From IMG/VR virus record IMGVR_UViG_3300015366_000308, positions 1-29,109 of that record: a stretch of DNA of 29,109 bases; one strand, given 5' to 3'. The stretch comes from a virus. Shown here in pieces: positions 25,854 through 29,109 of this stretch (its first letter is position 1; each line of letters begins with the position of its first letter). The notes under the pieces were generated by a model. It had not been told where the DNA came from. It worked only from the letters and a program-made list of their open reading frames with translations, and did no database searches. The position numbers were made by a program, and so were the translations under genes.

Positions 25854-26519
25854 TTATTTTGCTGTTGGGACTGTATTACCGGCATTGGTGAGAGTTTTTG
25901 GTCTGTCAACTCGTCCTGTAATATTATCAATAACTATTTTAAATGCCATCTCAATATCATCATCCGGTGCATTGATTACATCGGTATCTGATCCTGTAGC
26001 GCCTCTAGCTGTCAACATAGGCACATTAAGTGTCTGGGGAAGAGCCATTAAATTTTGACCATTAGCATATAAAAACAATGTTCTATTCTCTGGCCAACAG
26101 TAAATACCAAAGTTTGGCGTTGGCATCTTCAGTGCATTAGCACGGTTAAACGATTGCAGGAAGATCAAAGGGTAACTCTCTGCTCCATCGCCAACAAAAG
26201 TGGGTGCCTTTATGGAATAACCTAGTGGCAACCCGACAGGTGGTGCAGGAAGTGTAACCTTGAAGTAACCGGTCTTAGCGTCCCGGGTAAATGCACTTGC
26301 AGCAAATGAAAATGTTGTAATAAATCCTTCGTACGTAGAATATATCCCATCAACCTTGTAAGATTCCTTTGCACTCGTAGTAATAGCGGTTGCTAAAGCC
26401 TCATATACGTAAAGGAGGATCTCGTTGCTGGTATAGTTGTCGGCAATATCTGGCCATCCGTTAGAAAGATAACGCTTGATTCGCTCTACAAAAACACCAA
26501 AAGTTACTTGAGTGATCAT
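25854..26519 (-). CDS. Ring/adaptor-type structural protein, 221 residues
   Basis: I do not recognise a named family. The N-terminal part is helical (GVFVERIKRYLSNGWPDIAD, NEILLYVYEALATAI) and is followed by a beta-rich middle (GYFKVTLPAPPVGLPLGYSI, FGIYCWPENRTLFLYANGQ) and an acidic helical end (DDDIEMAFKIVIDNITGRV). The layout, helical start with beta sandwich, matches small neck/ring proteins. Start ATG 26519 is one base after the preceding stop, so it is co-translated with it. Confidence 0.5.
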   Translation of the reverse strand: MITQVTFGVFVERIKRYLSNGWPDIADNYTSNEILLYVYEALATAITTSAKESYKVDGIYSTYEGFITTFSFAASAFTRDAKTGYFKVTLPAPPVGLPLGYSIKAPTFVGDGAESYPLIFLQSFNRANALKMPTPNFGIYCWPENRTLFLYANGQNLMALPQTLNVPMLTARGATGSDTDVINAPDDDIEMAFKIVIDNITGRVDRPKTLTNAGNTVPTAK

Positions 26520-26520
26520 A

Positions 26521-27192
26521 TTATTCTCCTTTGTTTATAACCTCCATACCAAACTGTACGAGATTTTCTGATTGGAAAGAGAGGCCAAGTATCTTACACG
26601 CCCTTCCGAGCACTTCTGTCATAGCTGAATCATTGAACTGCGGGTTTACACTTTTCGCCTGATTGTAAACAGGTCTGCCGCCTACAATATCGTAACCCCA
26701 AACAACATCATCAGGCTTTACATAATAGTTAACAATAACTGAACTTATTTGACCATTTGGGTACACATGCCAACCGGTTGCCGCTTCGTTGTACCAGCAC
26801 TTGCCGGTATCAGTAGGAGGATCGATCACTGAATTCATCCTTCCAGGAAGCTTGTTATCACTTATCCAGTCCACTTTTTTTCCTGACGGGTCAGTCATAA
26901 GGGCTAAATACCTGAATTTATCTGGGTATGGGGCAATGTTTGATGCTATATTTATCGTCTTCTCCTCTACTTTAAATGGGGACAAATCGGTAGATATTTT
27001 GTTGTTCATACCTAAACCAACTACCGGCACAGGTCTACCTGGTTGGAACTGCTGAACAAATCCTAGTAAATATTCTTGATACCCTTTCTGTCCAGCGGTC
27101 ATGGCGTATCCAAATTCATCAGGAGTGATCTGAGCGATTTGGTTCTTACGGGCCATAAAGTTTATGAATTGATATGCGTAATTGGCTGTCAT
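26521..27192 (-). CDS. Ring/adaptor-type structural protein, 223 residues
   Basis: The start, YQFINFMARKNQIAQITPDEF, resembles the first helices of a structural protein found after the capsid gene in many Bacteroidota phages ('FIN...K..G.I..DEF'). The middle is beta-rich with a Pro-Asp pattern (IAPYPDKFRYLALMTDPSGK, GWHVYPNGQISSVIVNYYV), and the end is a helix (EVLGRACKILGLSFQSENLV). It is likely a head-completion or neck ring protein. It is the first minus-strand gene after the HNH cassette, so the terminator at 27805-27828 implies it needs its own promoter or read-through. Confidence 0.5.
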   Translation of the reverse strand: MTANYAYQFINFMARKNQIAQITPDEFGYAMTAGQKGYQEYLLGFVQQFQPGRPVPVVGLGMNNKISTDLSPFKVEEKTINIASNIAPYPDKFRYLALMTDPSGKKVDWISDNKLPGRMNSVIDPPTDTGKCWYNEAATGWHVYPNGQISSVIVNYYVKPDDVVWGYDIVGGRPVYNQAKSVNPQFNDSAMTEVLGRACKILGLSFQSENLVQFGMEVINKGE

Positions 27193-27208
27193 GATGGTAG
27201 TGTCTTCC

Positions 27209-27216
27209 CAAAATTA
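27209..27216 (-). promoter_or_regulatory. Possible -7 element for the adaptor operon
   Basis: On the minus strand 27216-27209 reads TAATTTTG, an exact match to the Bacteroidota -7 consensus TAnnTTTG, about 17 bases before the ATG at 27192. No good -33 TTTG lies at the usual distance, so this is weak. It is proposed because the upstream terminator would otherwise leave the tail genes unexpressed. Confidence 0.25.
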
Positions 27217-27225
27217 ATGAATTGG

Positions 27226-27258
27226 TTGGGTTGATTTGAGAAAAAGTTTTTAGATTTG
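27226..27258 (+). promoter_or_regulatory. Putative Bacteroidota-type promoter of the HNH cassette
   Basis: TAGATTTG at 27251-27258 matches TAnnTTTG exactly. TTG at 27226-27228 lies 22 bases upstream, near the usual 19-21 spacing for the -33 element. The expected transcript start, about 27263, falls after the ATG at 27261 and about 115 bases before the ATG at 27381. This favours the latter as the real start and leaves a structured leader. Confidence 0.4.
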
Positions 27259-27300
27259 TGATGTCTGAAGTAGAACCCAGATTAATTATCACAGAAACTG

Positions 27301-27368
27301 CCCCAGAGGGCGGTTGGGCGAAGAGAGAGAAAGTCTCAATTCGGTTCTACCCCAATCATCCTCTGGGG
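27301..27368 (+). promoter_or_regulatory. Structured RNA element in the HNH gene leader
   Basis: The 68 bases fold into one long interrupted hairpin: CCCCAGAGG (27301-27309) with CCTCTGGGG (27360-27368), 9 bp; GGTTGGG (27312-27318) with CCCAATC (27351-27357), 7 bp including one G-U; CGAA (27319-27322) with TTCG (27340-27343); GAGA (27327-27330) with TCTC (27334-27337). It is followed by TATTTTTATTTT and then the ATG at 27381. It can therefore act as an intrinsic terminator/attenuator on the plus strand or as a regulatory leader. It does not fit a tRNA cloverleaf. Confidence 0.5.
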
Positions 27369-27380
27369 TATTTTTATTTT

Positions 27381-27818
27381 ATGAAAGAACGTAAAAAACA
27401 GCACAAACTAAGAAGCCATAAACTATACGGAATTTGGTCTGACATGAAAGATCGGTGCTACAATACTACCAGAGTCAGGTACCATAGATATGGTGGTCGC
27501 GGAATAACCGTTTGCCAAAGATGGTTGGACGATTTCAAAAATTTCTATGATGATGTTATAGAAGGATACAAGGAAGGATTAGAACTAGATCGGGTAGATA
27601 ATGACGGCAACTACGGCCCAGATAATTTTAGATGGGCCACCCATTTACAGAATACAAGAAATAGCACTGTTGCAAAGCTAACGGAAGAGTCTGCTGAATA
27701 CATACGGACTTGCGGTAAGTCAACAAAAGAACTGATGGTTCAGTTCGGCATGTGCAAGTCTGCAATCAATAGAGTAAAAAACGGGAAGACATGGAAGAAA
27801 ACAGATACGCCCCAATAA
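27381..27818 (+). CDS. HNH homing-type endonuclease with C-terminal HTH
   Basis: This 145-residue protein is the only plus-strand gene. Residues 13-50 (HKLYGIWSDMKDRCYN, YGGRGITVCQRW) are typical of free-standing phage HNH nucleases. The catalytic core is ELDRVDNDGNYGP (68-80), with Asp70 and Asn74 and then RWAT and QNTRN. A helix-turn-helix-like tail (about 99-140, TEESAEYIRTCGKSTKELMV) should add DNA recognition. ATG 27381 follows TTTTATTTT. The frame stays open to ATG 27261, but those 40 extra residues span the hairpin and lack family features. Such genes spread by cutting cognate alleles. The stop codon lies in the loop of the shared terminator. It sits between the capsid gene and the ring-protein genes. 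Confidence 0.85.
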   Translation: MKERKKQHKLRSHKLYGIWSDMKDRCYNTTRVRYHRYGGRGITVCQRWLDDFKNFYDDVIEGYKEGLELDRVDNDGNYGPDNFRWATHLQNTRNSTVAKLTEESAEYIRTCGKSTKELMVQFGMCKSAINRVKNGKTWKKTDTPQ

Positions 27819-27836
27819 AGGGGCGTATTGTTTAAA
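27805..27836. terminator. Bidirectional terminator between HNH and capsid genes
   Basis: ATACGCCCC (27805-27813) and GGGGCGTAT (27820-27828) form a perfect 9-bp G/C-rich stem with a 6-base loop that contains the HNH stop codon. On the plus strand it is followed by TGTTTAAATT, and on the minus strand by CTGTTTTCTT. It can end both the HNH transcript and the capsid transcript coming from the right. Confidence 0.8.
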
Positions 27837-27853
27837 TTAATATTCCTAACTCA

Positions 27854-29061
27854 CTAAGAACCAAGGAATAACGCATACTGCACAGGGGCAATAGTACGCA
27901 CCCCGAAATAACTCATCATAGAGATATTACGCTCCATAACGGTTGTTTTGTTCGCAGGGGCGGCACCGCCAGTTTCCCATGTTTGGATACGTGTTCCGTC
28001 GGGGCTTTTCTGCCAAACGATCTGGAAAGATGGGTAAGACATCGCGTTACCGCTTCCGTCTCTCATCTTAGGATCTTGGTTGATACGCTGAGGAATACAG
28101 ATCGCATACCCACGGTAGATAGAACCGGTAGAGGCCTGAGGCACTCTCTTGTACACCATCTCCGTGTTATACATTGCATTGCAATACATATGGAAGGTGA
28201 TGTTGTCCATCTTGAAGGTATCGAAACCGTAAGCTGCAGCGCTTTCTTTGCTACCACCCACTGATTCGTAGGTGCATGCATTGAAAGTTCCTTTGAACAG
28301 ATCAAACAACATGTTGTCGATGGCCTGTTTTGCGTAGAACTCATTCAGCATATGGTATTCACCAGGCGCACCGAAGAAGTTCAAGGCTCTTGTCAGAGTC
28401 TGGAAATCGTAGCGCATTGGGTTACCGGCAGTATACTGAACCTGAGAACCGTTGGCAGCAACCCTTTGCTGAACACCGATAGTACCATAGGTACCGTTGT
28501 TCAGGTTGTTTACGGTATTACCTTCCATTACTTTGAAGAACATGTTGTTCATGTACCTCTTATTCATATCATCCTGAGCCAGGTTGTAGTAGTACTGCTG
28601 GCCATCAGCGAGGATAACCTCCTGCTTCTCAATCAAGGCGAAGTCAGAGATATCAAAATCATCACGATGTTCTGTGGTGTAGTTGAATATCTTGTCATAC
28701 ACCGGAGCGAGACCAGCGGTTTTGTTTGATCCCTCACCTGCGTCCATGTTACCACGGAAAAGGAAGGCATCACCTGCAAGAATGGATGAAGAATTTGCGG
28801 AAGCGATATTATCTGTGGTCAGGTTTGGAACAACGGTCACAGTCCACGCATTAGTAGCCGTAGAAGGGATGGCTGTTACCTTCACCTGAATACCTGATGA
28901 ATCCAGGATCATGGTCTCACCTACACGAACAGGACACAGGGTTCCGTTCTGGTAGTAAGAATCCGTTCCTACCTGGAAGGTCACGGCATTACCGGCACCG
29001 GTAGATGCTACTGTTGTCTGTACGGATACAGAAGGGTGCAGCTGACGCTTCTCATAATGGT
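27854..29061 (-). CDS. Major capsid protein, 5' truncated
   Basis: A 401-residue C-terminal portion is visible; the frame is still open where it meets adapter sequence at 29062, so the true start is missing. GTG 28984 is an internal codon, not the start. Features consistent with an HK97-fold capsid protein of Bacteroidota podoviruses: a KRQLHPSVSVQT stretch, a beta-rich first third (PVRVGETMILDSSGIQVKV), a spine-helix-like region (AKQAIDNMLFDLFKGTFNA), and a final domain ending with ISMMSYFGVRTIAPVQYALF, a C-terminal strand style common in major capsid proteins. It is immediately upstream of the neck genes, as expected. No scaffold or protease gene is visible because the contig ends here. Family assignment is by pattern only. 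Confidence 0.65.
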
Positions 29062-29109
29062 CTGTCTCTTATACACATCTCCGAGCCCACGAGACGCTAC
29101 GCTATCTCG
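29062..29109. other. Nextera adapter, index and P7 start (non-biological)
   Basis: The 19-base transposon mosaic end CTGTCTCTTATACACATCT (29062-29080) is followed by the read-2 adapter piece CCGAGCCCACGAGAC (29081-29095). Then come an 8-base index GCTACGCT (29096-29103), which I recall as i7 index N709, and ATCTCG, the start of the P7 sequence. This is read-through library adapter left on the contig end, not phage DNA. Confidence 0.97.

Noticed and set aside
27301-27368. Possible tRNA or tmRNA-like element, given its 68-base length and 9-bp closing stem
   Set aside because: No T-arm, no anticodon arm and no TTCRANNC loop can be placed; the pairs form one elongated hairpin.
27258-27380. Longer HNH start at GTG 27258 or ATG 27261
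   Set aside because: The 40 extra residues cover the hairpin, match no HNH feature, and the predicted transcript start lies after the ATG at 27261.
28982-28984. GTG as capsid gene start
   Set aside because: The frame is open for 25 more codons up to the adapter, with capsid-like sequence.
1-29061. CRISPR arrays, tRNA genes and integrase or attachment sites
   Set aside because: Looked for on both strands; no regularly spaced repeats, cloverleaf or recombinase gene was seen.

Overview
The window looks like part of the late (virion and lysis) region of a podovirus-like phage of a Bacteroidota host. Three things point to that host. Starts follow A/T-rich leaders with no Shine-Dalgarno. One promoter-like site fits the TAnnTTTG pattern. 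The fibre gene has the style of Bacteroidota 'tail fiber domain' proteins, including an N-terminal signal peptide ending AKSQ. Gene content (portal, major capsid, small ring/adaptor proteins, a >1300-residue tail protein, several giant ejection-type proteins) recalls crAss-like and related Bacteroidota podoviruses. No database search was possible, so all family names rest on motif reading.

Every gene except one is on the minus strand, so the transcript reads from the right edge to the left. From right to left: a major capsid protein truncated by the contig end (27854-29061); a plus-strand HNH endonuclease cassette (about 27226-27836) with its own promoter-like site, structured leader and shared bidirectional terminator; three small ring/adaptor-type proteins (25062-27192); two small unknown proteins; a 1321-residue tail tube/muzzle-type protein (20332-24297); a block of large, probably internal or ejected virion proteins (7676-20288); two unknown tail-end proteins; a 1320-residue fibre with a C-terminal self-cleaving S74 chaperone (2568-6530); a lysis cassette (677-2571); a strong terminator (588-623); and the first 177 residues of a portal-like protein running off the left edge (1-533).

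The most distinctive stretch is 7676-17900. The giant virion-type proteins there carry enzyme domains: a histidine phosphatase at the C-terminus of the 1130-residue protein, and a GNAT-like domain plus a region resembling HhH-GPD DNA glycosylases in the 1725-residue protein. Between them, with 4-base overlaps at two of the three junctions, sit an ATP-grasp ligase and a small protein with a conserved-looking HExxE segment. This resembles the 'polyvalent protein' style of phage, in which enzymes are packaged and injected with the DNA, and is the best candidate for an undescribed system.

The lysis cassette contains a GTGA-coupled 34-residue membrane peptide, a coiled-coil/one-TM protein, a two-TM holin candidate, a protein with the topology of a unimolecular spanin, and a CHAP endolysin.

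The last 48 bases (29062-29109) are not biological. They are Nextera transposon adapter, index and the start of P7, so the right end is an untrimmed assembly artefact.
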